A DNA stretch of 64,000 bases from an uncultured Oribacterium sp. (GCA_946413525.1 CAMKKZ010000008.1:85114-149113), one strand, 5' to 3'; positions 49,674 through 59,320 are shown, numbered from the stretch's first letter. Notes: a model not told the origin generated them from the letters alone. Translations and numbers: made by a program.

Positions 49674-50756
49674 TCATTTCTTCTCAATATAACCGAGCTT
49701 GACCAGCATTTCCGCTGATTCCACGCCTCCGCCGGCCGCTCCTCTCAAAGTATTGTGGCTCAGGCCGGCAAACTTCCAGTCATAAATGCTGTCCTCCCGG
49801 AGCCGGCCGATGGAAATCCCCATTCCCGCCTCGAAATCCACGTCCTTCAGAACCTGCGGCCTGTCGTCCTCCGTCAGGTACTGGATGAACTGCTTCGGCG
49901 CGGAAGGCAGCCCGTATTCCTGAGGAAGGCCACGGAAAGAAACAAGCCTTTCCACCAGTTCTTCCTTCGTGGCCTTCTTCCTGATCTTGAAGAAGACCGA
50001 CGCGGTGTGGCCATTCAGAACAGGCACCCGGAAGCACTGGGATGTGATTTTCGGCGAGGCAGCGGGTACTATCTTCCCGTCCTTTATGCTTCCCCAGATC
50101 CTCAAGGGCTCCCTTTCGGATTTCTCTTCTTCTCCCCCGATATATGGGATGACATTCCCAATCATCTCCGGCCAGCTTTCAAAATTCCTCCCTGCCCCGG
50201 AAATGGCCTGATAAGTGGATACAATCACCTCATAAGGCTCATATTCCATCCATGCGGAAAGAGCCGGCGCATAAGACTGTATGGAACAATTGGGCTTCAC
50301 CGTGATAAACCCGCGCCTTGTGCCGAGGCGCTTCCTCTGGAAGGGAATAATCTCATAATGCCCCGGGTTGATTTCCGGAATGACCATGGGCACGTCCTCT
50401 GTCCAACGATGGGCAGAATTGTTGGATACCACGGGCGTTTCCGCTCTGGCATAAGCCTCCTCAATAGCCCTGATCTCATCCTTCTTCATATCCACAGCGG
50501 AAAAGACAAAGTCCGTTTCCGCCGCAATCCCCTCCACATCGCCCACATCCCGGACAATCATGCCGGAAACCGCTTCCGGCATGGGAATGTCCAGCTTCCA
50601 GCGACCCTTCACGGCCTCGCCGTAAGTCTGCCCAGCGGAACGGGGGGAAGCCGCCAGAACGGCAATTTCAAACCATGGGTGCTTCTCCAGCAGACACAAA
50701 AAACGCTGTCCAACCATACCCGTCGCGCCCAGAATACCAACCTTAAATTTCTCCAT
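49674..50756 (-). CDS. asd: Aspartate-semialdehyde dehydrogenase (archaeal/fungal-type)
   Basis: Reduces aspartyl phosphate to the semialdehyde, the branch point to lysine, diaminopimelate, threonine and methionine. The 360-residue protein has the NADP-binding GILGATGMVGQRFLCLLEKH, the catalytic Cys in ITVKPNCSIQSYAPAL and a His in PVLNGHTASVFFKIR. The overall sequence resembles the archaeal/fungal subfamily more than the E. coli type. AGAGGGCAAAGG precedes the ATG. It stands alone; no dapA or lysC is next to it. Four B/D repeats lie upstream. Confidence 0.94.
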   Translation of the reverse strand: MEKFKVGILGATGMVGQRFLCLLEKHPWFEIAVLAASPRSAGQTYGEAVKGRWKLDIPMPEAVSGMIVRDVGDVEGIAAETDFVFSAVDMKKDEIRAIEEAYARAETPVVSNNSAHRWTEDVPMVIPEINPGHYEIIPFQRKRLGTRRGFITVKPNCSIQSYAPALSAWMEYEPYEVIVSTYQAISGAGRNFESWPEMIGNVIPYIGGEEEKSEREPLRIWGSIKDGKIVPAASPKITSQCFRVPVLNGHTASVFFKIRKKATKEELVERLVSFRGLPQEYGLPSAPKQFIQYLTEDDRPQVLKDVDFEAGMGISIGRLREDSIYDWKFAGLSHNTLRGAAGGGVESAEMLVKLGYIEKK

Positions 50757-50826
50757 CCTTTGCCCTCTTTTCTACGGCAGCCCAGATCCCCGGGCTGCCA
50801 CTTCCTTTCTTCCTTTCACATAATCA

Positions 50827-51067
50827 CTCATCTATCAGAGTGGGTTTTTGCCATTCTGAATTCTGACATAGCAAACCGCTTGCGGGGCAAGATGGCTCAT
50901 CTATCAGAGTGGGTTTTTGCCATTCTGAATTCTGACATAGCGAACCGCCTGCGGGGCAAATCGGCTCATCTATCAGAGTGGGTTTTTGTCACTCTAATTT
51001 CATGACAAACCGAAGCGGCATCGCATCAGCTAGGCTCATCTATCAGAGTGGGTTTCTCTCACTCTGT
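50827..51067 (-). repeat. B/D repeat, four tandem units
   Basis: Four units of about 69 bp with CTCATCTATCAGAGTGGG at the head of each. The first two carry the B tail (GCGAACCGCCTGCGGGGCAA), the third the D-like tail (CCGAAGCGGCATCGCATC), and the fourth is cut off by the 3' end of the topoisomerase A gene. Confidence 0.88.
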
Positions 51068-51078
51068 TTCAATGATGT

Positions 51079-53316
51079 TTATCTCTTTGACCCCTTCCCG
51101 CCGCGGCGGGCGATTTTTAACCGTGAAAGCACCAGGCTCTTCCCATTCACCATGACGCTCTGGGCCTCTTCACCCAGGAGGAAGAAATCTTCCATTGCGT
51201 CCCCATCCTCAAGCTTCATCGCTATCACGCCTTTCGCGTTTTTCTTCTGGACGGGCACTTCCTCCATAAGGCAGCGCAGGAAATATCCTTTGGAAGTCCG
51301 GAAAACAATTTCATTTTCCCCCTTCCACTCCCGGATACAGACTATGCGGTCGTCCGCCTGCAGCTTCGTTGAAGCCACCATGCGGTTCGCCGTATCAAAT
51401 TCCCGCGCCTCCACCTTTTTGACAAAACCATCCCTCGTAAGGAAAAGAAGCGTCTTCTCCAGGACCTCGGACTTGACTCCGGCAAAAAGAATTTCCTCCT
51501 GGCTCTGGGAATAACGGCTGACGTTGTCAATCGGGATGCCCTTATCCTTGAATTTCGCAAGCGGGATGTCCATGAGCTTGATCTGATGCATATTCCCTTT
51601 GTCAGTGAAAAGCAGGATGCGGTCGGTATTTTTGCAGCCGTAAACGAAGCGGCTTTCCGCGTCAACGGCCTCCTGGTTCCTCTGGTACGTGGCCACATCC
51701 AGAAGCCGGGCATAACCGAACTTATCCTGGACGTAGTATACATCCATCTCTTCCACGGCGGAATCATCATATACGGCTTCCGCACCGTCTTCAAGCACCG
51801 TCCTGCGAGGCACGGCATACTCGGTCCGTATCATCATCAGTTCCTCAGAAAGAACCTCGTTTTCCCTTTGACGTGAACTGAGGATCCCCCTGTACTCCTT
51901 TATTTTGCGGAGGGTCTCCCTGTGATCCTTCTGAAGCTCCAGTATTTCCAGGCCTATCAGCTTTGCAAGGCGCATATCAAGAATGGCCTGCGCCTGCCTT
52001 TCCGTGAAATGGAAGCCGGATATCGTTTCCTTGAATTCCTTGTCCCTTTCCTTGAAACGTATTCCCTTGATATCGCCGTTCATCAGGGCATTACGCGCCT
52101 CCGCCTGGGACTTTGAATTTCGAAGCAGGGCGATAATAGCGTCGATCAGGTCAACGGCGGCAATCAGGCCCTCCTGGACCTCCTTCTTTTCCAGCTCCTT
52201 ATCCAGAAGCTTCTTGTACTTCTGCTCAATAAGCTCATACTGGAATTTGAGATATTCACGGAGGATCCCCCTGAGGGAGAGGGTTTCCGGCCGTCCTCCG
52301 ACAATGGCAAGCATATTGACCGGAAAGGTATCCTCCAGCTTTGTCTTTTTGTACAGGATATTGGTGATTCTGTCAACATCCGCCCCCGGTTTCAGCTCCA
52401 GCACGATCCGGATGCCATCCTTGTCAGACTGATTGGATATATCCAGAATTTCAGGCAGCTTCTTATCTTCCCCAAGCGCGGCCACATCCTGCATGAACTT
52501 CATGATCCCCTGCCCAATCATAGTATAAGGGATTTCTGTCACGACAAGCTTGTCCCTGTCCGACCTGTTTTTCTTTTTTTCAAAAACCAGCTTCCCCCGA
52601 AGCTTGAGCCTGCCGGACCCGGTCCGATAAATGTTCAGGAGCTCCGAGCGGTTGGCAACAATGCCCCCGGTGGGAAAATCCGGCCCGGGCAGATAGTGCA
52701 TCATTTCTTCCACTTCCATGGCGGGATTCCTGAGGAATGCCAGGATGAGGTCAATGATTTCCCCCAGGTTGTGGGAAGGCGTAGAGGTGGACATGCCTAC
52801 CGCGATGCCCTCCGAACCATTCAGAAGGAAATAAGGGATACGGGCGGGAAGCACCACAGGCTCGCGCAGCTTTTCGTCGTAATTCGGCTGGAACGGAACC
52901 GTGGTATCCAGATCCCGGAGCATGACATCATCCGCAAATTTCTCAAGCCTTGCCTCCGTATACCTGGGCGCGGCCGCGGAATCACCTTCTATGGAGCCGA
53001 AATTCCCCTGCCCCCGCACCAGGGGCTGCATCCTCTTGAAATCCTGGGCCAAGACCACCAGCGTATCATAGATGGACGCATCCCCGTGAGGATGGTACTT
53101 ACCCATGGTATCTCCGCAAATCCTGGCGGATTTCAACGTTGGCCGGTCATGATAGACATGAAGCTCGTTCATGTCATACAGCACCCTCCTCTGGACAGGC
53201 TTCAGACCATCCCGGATATCCGGCACCGCCCTGGCCGTGATCACGCTCATGGAATAATCCAGATAGGATTTCTGCATTTCATCAGAATATTCAGTTGTCA
53301 GGATCGTTTCAGCCAT
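51079..53316 (-). CDS. Type IIA DNA topoisomerase subunit A (ParC/GyrA)
   Basis: Breakage-reunion subunit. The catalytic Tyr119 lies in AAAPRYTEARL. QRRVLYDMNELHV, GDTMGKYHPHGD and the coiled-coil gate QAQAILDMRLAKLIGLE are all present. The C-terminal beta-propeller (from about 500) is short, giving 745 residues, closer to ParC (740-800) than GyrA (820-880). A GyrA-box-like ARRGGKG occurs, but at the extreme C-terminus. Together with the adjacent B subunit upstream it forms a complete topoisomerase; I favour a topoisomerase IV role but cannot exclude gyrase. GGGGGAATTGG precedes the ATG. Confidence 0.92.
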   Translation of the reverse strand: MAETILTTEYSDEMQKSYLDYSMSVITARAVPDIRDGLKPVQRRVLYDMNELHVYHDRPTLKSARICGDTMGKYHPHGDASIYDTLVVLAQDFKRMQPLVRGQGNFGSIEGDSAAAPRYTEARLEKFADDVMLRDLDTTVPFQPNYDEKLREPVVLPARIPYFLLNGSEGIAVGMSTSTPSHNLGEIIDLILAFLRNPAMEVEEMMHYLPGPDFPTGGIVANRSELLNIYRTGSGRLKLRGKLVFEKKKNRSDRDKLVVTEIPYTMIGQGIMKFMQDVAALGEDKKLPEILDISNQSDKDGIRIVLELKPGADVDRITNILYKKTKLEDTFPVNMLAIVGGRPETLSLRGILREYLKFQYELIEQKYKKLLDKELEKKEVQEGLIAAVDLIDAIIALLRNSKSQAEARNALMNGDIKGIRFKERDKEFKETISGFHFTERQAQAILDMRLAKLIGLEILELQKDHRETLRKIKEYRGILSSRQRENEVLSEELMMIRTEYAVPRRTVLEDGAEAVYDDSAVEEMDVYYVQDKFGYARLLDVATYQRNQEAVDAESRFVYGCKNTDRILLFTDKGNMHQIKLMDIPLAKFKDKGIPIDNVSRYSQSQEEILFAGVKSEVLEKTLLFLTRDGFVKKVEAREFDTANRMVASTKLQADDRIVCIREWKGENEIVFRTSKGYFLRCLMEEVPVQKKNAKGVIAMKLEDGDAMEDFFLLGEEAQSVMVNGKSLVLSRLKIARRGGKGSKR

Positions 53317-53409
53317 CCAATTCCCCCGTCAGGCTTTAAATACCATAGGATGAATGTATTCCGAATGTATTCCGAATGTATTCCATTCGGAACATCCATA
53401 CCCATTATC

Positions 53410-53442
53410 AGCGTGCCCATTATAAAGAATGGGCACGCTATT
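53410..53442. other. Intercistronic hairpin between topoisomerase subunit genes
   Basis: AGCGTGCCCATT-ATAAAG-AATGGGCACGCT, a 12-bp perfect stem without a T-run, and next to it three tandem copies of GAATGTATTCC (53350-53385). It may set relative expression of the two subunits. Confidence 0.5.
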
Positions 53443-53458
53443 CCTTGCCGTTTTCGTA

Positions 53459-55387
53459 TCAGACATCCAGCACAGCCTCCTGGGCATGTTCATGAATGAA
53501 ATCCCTCCTGGGGCCCACTTCCGTTCCCATCAGCATTCCCGTCACCTGGGAAGCGAGACGGGCATCCTCGATTTCAACCCTCTTCAACACACGATTTTCC
53601 GGATTCAGCGTGGTCTCCCAGAGCTCCGAGGGATCCATCTCCCCCAGTCCCTTGAAACGCTTGACCTCATAAGAGCCTTCCCGGTGCTTCTCCCTGAACT
53701 TCTGCAGAGCCTTGTCATCATAAAGATACTGGGGTTTCTCCTTTTTGTTGTTCGGGGTCACAAGATAAAGCGGGGGCATGGACACGTAGACATGACCCTC
53801 CCGGATAAGATCCGGCATGAAACGGTAAAGGAAGGTCAGGAGCAGCGTGTCTATGTGGCTCCCGTCCACATCCGCGTCCGTCATCAGGATAATCTTATCA
53901 TAACGCAGTTTGGAAATATCAAAATCATTCCCATATCCCTCGGAAAAGCCACAGCCAAAGGTATTGATCATGGTCTTGATTTCAGCATTGGCCAGCACCT
54001 TGTCCATCGAAGCCTTTTCCACGTTCAGGATCTTTCCACGAAGCGGGAGGATGGCCTGGGTATGGCGGTTCCGTGAGCTTTTGGCAGAGCCGCCAGCCGA
54101 ATCCCCCTCCACAATGAAGATCTCGCACTCCTCTGGATTTTTGGATATACAGTTGGCAAGCTTTCCATTTGAATCAAAGCTGAACTTCGACTTTGAAAGA
54201 AGGTTTGTCTTGGCTTTCTCCTCCTGCTTTCGGATCTTTGCTGATTTCTCCGCGCAGGAAATAATCGTCTTGACAACCTCAACGTTCCTGTCAAAATATC
54301 TCTCCAGCTCCTCTCCGGTCACGGTGGCAACGTGCTTTGTCACATCCTGCGATGCCAGCTTCGTCTTGGTCTGACCTTCGAACATGGGGTCAGGATATTT
54401 CACTGCCAGAACGCATGTCATGCCGTTCCTCGTATCCGCCCCCGTGAAATTCTGATCCTTTTCCTTGAGAATCCCGAGCTGTCTTGCGTAACTGTTCACA
54501 AGCTGCGTGAACTTTGTCTTGAAGCCTACCAGATGGGTGCCGCCCTCCTGCGTGTAAATGTCATTGCAAAAGCCAAGGATATTCTCCTCAAAAGAATCCG
54601 TGAACTGGATGCAGCACTCCACTACCGTGCCCTCTGCCGTCCCCTTGAAAAGGATGGGGGGCGTTTCCGGCTCGCCGGAATCCTTGCTCAAAGCCCTGAC
54701 GAAGGCGGCCAGGCCTTCCGGCTCATGAAAATCCTCCGTGACGGCCTCATCCTGCCGCAAATCCTGATAATGAATGACGAGCTGAGGATTCAGATAGGCA
54801 ATTTCATGCAGTCTGGACATAAGCCAGTCCGACTTAAACCAGGTCTTTTCGAAAATCTCGCTGTCCGGAATGAACATCGTTTCCGTCCCGCTCTCCTTCG
54901 TCTTCCCGATTACCGGCAGGAGCCCCCTGTCCAGTTCCTTCAAGGGAATCCCCTTGGAAAACTCGTCCTCATAAATCTTCCCGCCCTGGTAGACGCGGAT
55001 ACGGAGATAGGATGAGAGGGCATTGACCACGGATGATCCGACGCCATGAAGGCCGCCCGAGGTCTTGTAGGAATTGTTGTCAAATTTTCCCCCGGCATGC
55101 AGTGTCGTCATGACAATGCGTTCCGCCGACACGCCCTTTTTGTGCATGCCCACGGGGATGCCGCGTCCATTGTCCCGGACTGTACATGAGCCATCCTTGT
55201 CCAGCTTCACCCATATTTCCGAACAATAACCGGCCAGATGCTCATCAACGGAATTGTCCACGATTTCGTAAATCAAATGGTTCAGTCCTTTAAGACCCGT
55301 TGACCCGATATACATCCCCGGCCTTTTGCGGACTGCCTCCAGTCCCTCCAAAACCGTAATGCTGTCCGCATTATACTGTTCCGACAT
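53459..55387 (-). CDS. Type IIA DNA topoisomerase subunit B (ParE/GyrB)
   Basis: ATPase subunit. It has the GHKL ATP site (EIVDNSVDEHLAGYC, DNGRGIPVGMHKKG, TLHAGGKFDNNSYKTSGGLHG), then the TOPRIM motifs FIVEGDSAGGSAK and IILMTDADVDGSHI and the C-terminal RFKGLGEM. Without the long insertion of proteobacterial GyrB it has about 642 residues. I prefer the ATG at 55387 (GCAGGTG just upstream) to the GTG at 55399. It precedes subunit A by 142 bp in the same direction, consistent with an operon. Confidence 0.93.
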   Translation of the reverse strand: MSEQYNADSITVLEGLEAVRKRPGMYIGSTGLKGLNHLIYEIVDNSVDEHLAGYCSEIWVKLDKDGSCTVRDNGRGIPVGMHKKGVSAERIVMTTLHAGGKFDNNSYKTSGGLHGVGSSVVNALSSYLRIRVYQGGKIYEDEFSKGIPLKELDRGLLPVIGKTKESGTETMFIPDSEIFEKTWFKSDWLMSRLHEIAYLNPQLVIHYQDLRQDEAVTEDFHEPEGLAAFVRALSKDSGEPETPPILFKGTAEGTVVECCIQFTDSFEENILGFCNDIYTQEGGTHLVGFKTKFTQLVNSYARQLGILKEKDQNFTGADTRNGMTCVLAVKYPDPMFEGQTKTKLASQDVTKHVATVTGEELERYFDRNVEVVKTIISCAEKSAKIRKQEEKAKTNLLSKSKFSFDSNGKLANCISKNPEECEIFIVEGDSAGGSAKSSRNRHTQAILPLRGKILNVEKASMDKVLANAEIKTMINTFGCGFSEGYGNDFDISKLRYDKIILMTDADVDGSHIDTLLLTFLYRFMPDLIREGHVYVSMPPLYLVTPNNKKEKPQYLYDDKALQKFREKHREGSYEVKRFKGLGEMDPSELWETTLNPENRVLKRVEIEDARLASQVTGMLMGTEVGPRRDFIHEHAQEAVLDV

Positions 55388-55576
55388 TACACCTGCCACT
55401 CAAAATGTGATTAAATATACTCACATCGAGATGTTGTAAGTTCTCACGAACTTTACTTACTGCTTCATCGTATATGCTTTGGTGGTTACAAGGTAACACA
55501 CTACTCACAAGTTCTTGTACACTTCACAGTCGTAAATTCCCGACTAAGCCATCGGTACATACTTACGTTTGCTTGA

Positions 55577-56303
55577 TTAGACAATTTTGTAAGTTTTTGC
55601 ATCCTTCAGGTTGAGACTGGCATTGTAATCCCTGTCTTCAACATAGCCACAGTCGCATCTGTATATCCTGTCTGAAACTTTTAAGTCTTTCTTGATAACT
55701 CCGCAGCAATGACACAGCTTTGAAGACGGATACCACCTGTCTACAATCCTGAATTCAATTCCTTTTTCATCACATTTGTTTTTAAGCCTGGTTCTGAATT
55801 CGTAAAATTTTTGTGATGCAACGGCCTTTGAAAGATGCCTGTTCTTCATCATGCATGATACATTTAAATCTTCAATAGTTATGTAGGATGGCTTGGTTTT
55901 CACTATCCCGGCTATTGTTTTATTGATGTAATCAGTACGGATATTATCTATCCTATGATAAAGCCTTTGTACTTTAAGCTTCTGCTTTTGTATATTTTTT
56001 TGAGTGGACCCTCCTTTCTTGTAATGTTCATATTTGCGAGAGAGGCATCTTTGTTCTCTGCGCAATTCTTTACAGCTTTTGAATATACTTCTTTGATCCA
56101 TACTTTATCGGGATTATTGGGAATGTACTCATTGTTAAGCCATACACTAAAGCTTTTGCCTGTCATAAACTTTTCGCCCTTATCATGTAAGTCTTTATTA
56201 TGGCCAATGTATTGTAGACATATCTGCAAGTGCCGATCGTTTTATTGATCTTCACTTTCTGCTCTGCTGTCGGATTTATCTCCGTCTTGAAGCTCTTTAG
56301 CAA
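55577..56303 (-). pseudogene. Decayed IS605-family TnpB
   Basis: RNA-guided nuclease of IS200/IS605 elements, no longer intact. Starting at the TTG at 56303 one frame reads LLKSFKTEINPTAEQKVKIN (TnpB N-terminus). A frameshift then moves to FMTGKSFSVWLNNEYIPNNP and IKEVYSKAVKN, after which roughly 130-150 residues are missing. A third frame from about 56095 supplies the C-terminal half: RREQRCLSRKYEHYKK, IEDLNV with the RuvC Glu, the zinc ribbon CHCC...CDCG and DRDYNASLNL with the last Asp. There is no tnpA. Downstream (55430-55570) is non-coding sequence that may hold the element's right end. Confidence 0.85.
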
Positions 56304-56364
56304 TTTCCTAATCCCTTTCTATTTGTTTTTTATACTTGAGAAGTCCGTACAATCTCCTCTGGTA

Positions 56365-56450
56365 AGTATGAAAAGCAAGCTTTTCATACTTCATTTGTGC
56401 CGCTGACGCGACACAAATGGGACTCAACGCCTGCGGCATCAGGTCAAAGT
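56365..56450 (+). repeat. Family C repeat, copy C7
   Basis: TATGAAAAGCAAGCTTTTCATA, ATTTGTGCCGCTGACGCGACACAAAT and CCTGCGGCATCAGGTCAAAG. Its last bases provide the stop codon of the phosphoribosyltransferase gene. Confidence 0.78.
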
Positions 56451-57082
56451 ATGGAAATGCCGAATGTGTTGATCAGCCCATCCAGACGCTGGCTGGCCCG
56501 GCACATGGGGCACTCATGGGGATCCGCATAAATATAGTCCGGCACGTCCTGCTTGCTGAAAACGGAAAAAACAGGGTACTGGTCAATACTGTCAATTGGG
56601 GAGAACACGGCGGAAACGGCGGAAATTGCGCCTTTATAATACAATATCGCCTCAATCAGACCCTTTGCGGCCTTTCCTGTTGATATGTTCCCTTCCAAAA
56701 TCAGAACATGCTTCCCGGCGACCATCTGACGCACATTGTCGCGGAAAATAACCTGGGCGTTGGAATCATACTCCGGCCTCACAATATAGATCGTCTTGTG
56801 CGCGTTCATGTTCAGAAAGCCGCTCTTTGTAAGGTCCTCTGCCAGGTAAGCCCCGATCACCTCGGTCCCTTCACCGCAAACGATGGTATCGATAACCATG
56901 CCGTAAAGGTATTTACTCTGCAGCGCGTCCGCTATCTCATGAGCCTCTTTTGCCCTGGCTTTGAGGGCAGTCAGATCAAGGAAATAATTCGTATGGGAAT
57001 GCGTCGTGGCAAAATGCCCTTTCCATACCCTCAGCGGAGTCTCCATACCATGCGCAAAAATCTTTGTATAGCTCTGTTCCAT
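56444..57082 (-). CDS. Type I phosphoribosyltransferase-like protein
   Basis: The 212-residue protein resembles orotate/adenine phosphoribosyltransferases: KYLYGMVIDTIVCGEGTEVIG at the hood, and HVLILEGNISTGKAAKGLIEAI in the position of the PRPP loop, where the usual Asp-Asp/Thr-Gly-Gly-Thr is replaced by EGNISTGKA. That makes catalysis uncertain. A Cys-x2-Cys pair near the end (HECPMCRASQRLDG) is reminiscent of a metal site. The ATG follows AGGGGGATTTT, directly behind a B/D repeat, and the stop codon lies in a family C repeat. Confidence 0.7.
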   Translation of the reverse strand: MEQSYTKIFAHGMETPLRVWKGHFATTHSHTNYFLDLTALKARAKEAHEIADALQSKYLYGMVIDTIVCGEGTEVIGAYLAEDLTKSGFLNMNAHKTIYIVRPEYDSNAQVIFRDNVRQMVAGKHVLILEGNISTGKAAKGLIEAILYYKGAISAVSAVFSPIDSIDQYPVFSVFSKQDVPDYIYADPHECPMCRASQRLDGLINTFGISIL

Positions 57083-57088
57083 AAAATC

Positions 57089-57165
57089 CCCCTATTAAAA
57101 TGAGTTTTGCCACCCTGATTCAATGACCAGCCGTTGCGGTATCACAATCTATACGGCACTCTATC
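57089..57165 (-). repeat. B/D repeat directly before the phosphoribosyltransferase gene
   Basis: Sense strand reads AGGGTGGCAAAACTCATTTT, then AATAGGGGGATTTTATG, so the ribosome binding site begins at the repeat edge. The remaining gap to 57325 shows nothing further. Confidence 0.7.
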
Positions 57166-57325
57166 CTTTTTATTATAACAGTCGCCCTTGCAAATTGCCA
57201 CAAATCTTTTTTCTCCGCGTTTTCCTGTCCTGACGCCCTTGCCGTAAAGCTGACTCTTTTCGCGTCCATGTTCGGGCTGCGGACAAGCCAAAGTATAAAC
57301 TATGTATAGCTTTATATATAGCTTT

Positions 57326-58021
57326 TTACCTTTTTTTCCGATGCCTGATAATCTTTTTCACTTTGAGATCCGGTATGCCCCCCACTCTCTTTCCCGCTGC
57401 CGCGGCCGGACGGCGCGCCCTTCTAGGCTTCGCATGAAGCTGTTCCGTCCGAAAGCGGTTGATCTCATCAGCAATAGTTGTATAGTCTCTTTCAAAAAGC
57501 TCATAGCTCATCTGCTTCCGAAGGAGGGAATACGGCACGGAATCCGCAATATATTTAATGACTCTTTTTTTTGAAAAACGACTGTGCGGAGGAAGGCCAT
57601 TCCTCTCCAATATCCTGGCGAGTTCCGGTCGCCACAGAAGCGACAGCTTTCGAAGCAGGTCCATCCCCGGATTTTCCTGGGGCTTTCTAAAAATATAGAA
57701 ATCCGGACGGTCCTCCACTTCATCTATGGTAATGATTCCCCAATGCGGAGGCACATGCTCCGCGATATGAAAGGCATGGGTGCTCCCGACAGCAACATAA
57801 TTATAATCAAAATACAGGTCATAATCAGGAACCTGCCTTCCCAGACGGCTGTAGGTGTCCGCGTCGCTCTTGATTTCAATGCCAAAAAAGGAGTCCTCCG
57901 TCACCATGACAACATCCGCCCTGGATCTCCCCATGATCTTTTCTTCTATCATCCTGGCCTTGCCATAATACTCTTCCATGAAAAGGAATAAAGGCTCCCG
58001 AATGTCCTTATCATACAGCAT
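57326..58021 (-). CDS. sce7726-family protein (putative PD-(D/E)XK nuclease fold)
   Basis: The 231-residue protein has DKDIREPLFLFMEEYYG, then GRSRADVVMVTEDSFFGIEIKSDADTYSRL, the Asp...Glu-x-Lys arrangement of restriction-type nucleases, followed by a glutamine (LGRQVPDYDLYFDY). Families with this core include sce7726 and MmcB-type DNA repair proteins. The C-terminus is basic and Arg/Ala-rich (KPRRARRPAAAAGKR), suitable for nucleic-acid binding. The ATG at 58021 lies 8 bp after galE; the longer frame from 58087 would overlap galE by 58 bp. Function unproven. Confidence 0.78.
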   Translation of the reverse strand: MLYDKDIREPLFLFMEEYYGKARMIEEKIMGRSRADVVMVTEDSFFGIEIKSDADTYSRLGRQVPDYDLYFDYNYVAVGSTHAFHIAEHVPPHWGIITIDEVEDRPDFYIFRKPQENPGMDLLRKLSLLWRPELARILERNGLPPHSRFSKKRVIKYIADSVPYSLLRKQMSYELFERDYTTIADEINRFRTEQLHAKPRRARRPAAAAGKRVGGIPDLKVKKIIRHRKKR

Positions 58022-58029
58022 GGCAGTTA

Positions 58030-59052
58030 TTATGAATCCCCGTATCCGTCCGGGTTTGAGGACTGCCATCGCCAAGTATCCGCGCACATATCCTCAATGC
58101 CATACTCCGCTTTCCAATTAAGCTCTCGTTCCGCAAGCCCGGGACTGGAATAGCAGGTCGCAATATCCCCTTCCCGCCTTGGCCGGATCACATACGGCAG
58201 CTTTTTGCCGCAGGCCTTTTCAAACGCATGAATTACTTCAAGCACGGAATAGCCCTTTCCGGTTCCGAGGTTGAAAACCTCCACCCCTTTCTTTTGCTGC
58301 AGGCGCTCGACGGCCCTGACATGACCCCTTGCCAGGTCAACTACGTGGATATAATCCCGCACCCCCGTACCGTCCGGGGTCGGATAATCATTCCCGAACA
58401 CGTTGATTTCAGGCAGCTTGCCTACTGCGACTCTGGCAATATAAGGAAGAAGGTTGTTGGGTATGCCCTTTGGATCCTCCCCAATCCGGCCGGACTTGTG
58501 CGCGCCAATCGGGTTGAAATAACGAAGCAAAATGACATTCCATTCCGGATCCGCGGTATGTATGTCCGTCAGTATCTGCTCCTGCATCCATTTCGTCCAG
58601 CCATATGGATTCGTGCAGGTACCCTTTGGACAGTTCTCAGTAATGGGTATCTCTGCCGGATCACCGTATACAGTGGCCGAGGAAGAGAAGATAATATTCC
58701 TGCAATTATGCCGCCTCATAATGTCCGTAAGTACCAGGGTGCCGTTAATATTATTCTCGTAGTACTCTATAGGCATCCTCACAGATTCCCCAACGGCCTT
58801 GAGCCCGGCAAAATGAATGACGGCCTCTATGCCCGGGTTCTCAAGGAATATCCTGTTTATCGCCTCCCTGTCCCGAATATCCGTTTTGTAGAAGGCAGGC
58901 TTTTTCCCCGCAAGGTCCGCTATTCTCTCAACCGCTTTCTCACTGGAATTGTAAAGATTATCCACAATGACCGCTTCATGGCCTCCCTGAAGAAGCTCCA
59001 CTACGGTATGGCTGCCGATATATCCGGCACCCCCTGTGACAAGTATTTTCAT
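58030..59052 (-). CDS. galE: UDP-glucose 4-epimerase
   Basis: Interconverts UDP-glucose and UDP-galactose (or the N-acetyl forms) for glycan synthesis. The 340-residue protein has the NAD-binding VTGGAGYIGSHTVVELLQ, the Ser of SSSATVYG and the Tyr-x3-Lys pair in NPYGWTKWMQEQ, plus DYIHVVDLARGHV and FNLGTGKGYSVLEV. AAGGGAGAAAACGTC precedes the ATG, immediately after a B/D repeat stem. The sce7726-like gene follows by 8 bp, so they likely share a transcript. Confidence 0.96.
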   Translation of the reverse strand: MKILVTGGAGYIGSHTVVELLQGGHEAVIVDNLYNSSEKAVERIADLAGKKPAFYKTDIRDREAINRIFLENPGIEAVIHFAGLKAVGESVRMPIEYYENNINGTLVLTDIMRRHNCRNIIFSSSATVYGDPAEIPITENCPKGTCTNPYGWTKWMQEQILTDIHTADPEWNVILLRYFNPIGAHKSGRIGEDPKGIPNNLLPYIARVAVGKLPEINVFGNDYPTPDGTGVRDYIHVVDLARGHVRAVERLQQKKGVEVFNLGTGKGYSVLEVIHAFEKACGKKLPYVIRPRREGDIATCYSSPGLAERELNWKAEYGIEDMCADTWRWQSSNPDGYGDS

Positions 59053-59066
59053 GACGTTTTCTCCCT

Positions 59067-59200
59067 TGTTAGAGTGGATTTTGATTGCTCTGATTTTGAG
59101 AGCTGACGACGCGGCATCGCGTCGGCAAGGCTCTTATCAGAGTGCTGTTGGATCATTCTGATTTCGTGAGCAGCCGACGCAGTATCGCGTCAGCAAGGCT
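59067..59200 (-). repeat. B/D repeat, two units upstream of galE
   Basis: Units at about 59067-59132 and 59133-59200: GTTAGAGTGGATTTTGATTGC with CTCTGAT, then GACGCGGCATCGCGTCGGCAAGGCTC; the second repeats the same order. The GCGATGCCGCGTC stem here is perfect, unlike in other copies. Confidence 0.78.
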
Positions 59201-59320
59201 CCAAAGTCCGAAATGTTTATTGGATTTTCGACAAACAGTCTTGCGTTGAAATACGAATGAAAGGGGTGTGTAACTCCACTGTGCTGATCCTCAGAAAAAT
59301 GATATATGATTCATATATTA

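Noticed and set aside
49755..51005. 416-codon ORF opposite asd
   Set aside because: Antisense shadow that continues through three B/D repeats, which explains its repeated HLSEWVFAILNSDIANRLRG tail.
50827..51067. Regularly spaced repeats looking like a small CRISPR array
   Set aside because: The period is about 69 bp with the whole unit repeated; there are no unique spacers between short identical repeats, and no cas1/cas2 nearby.
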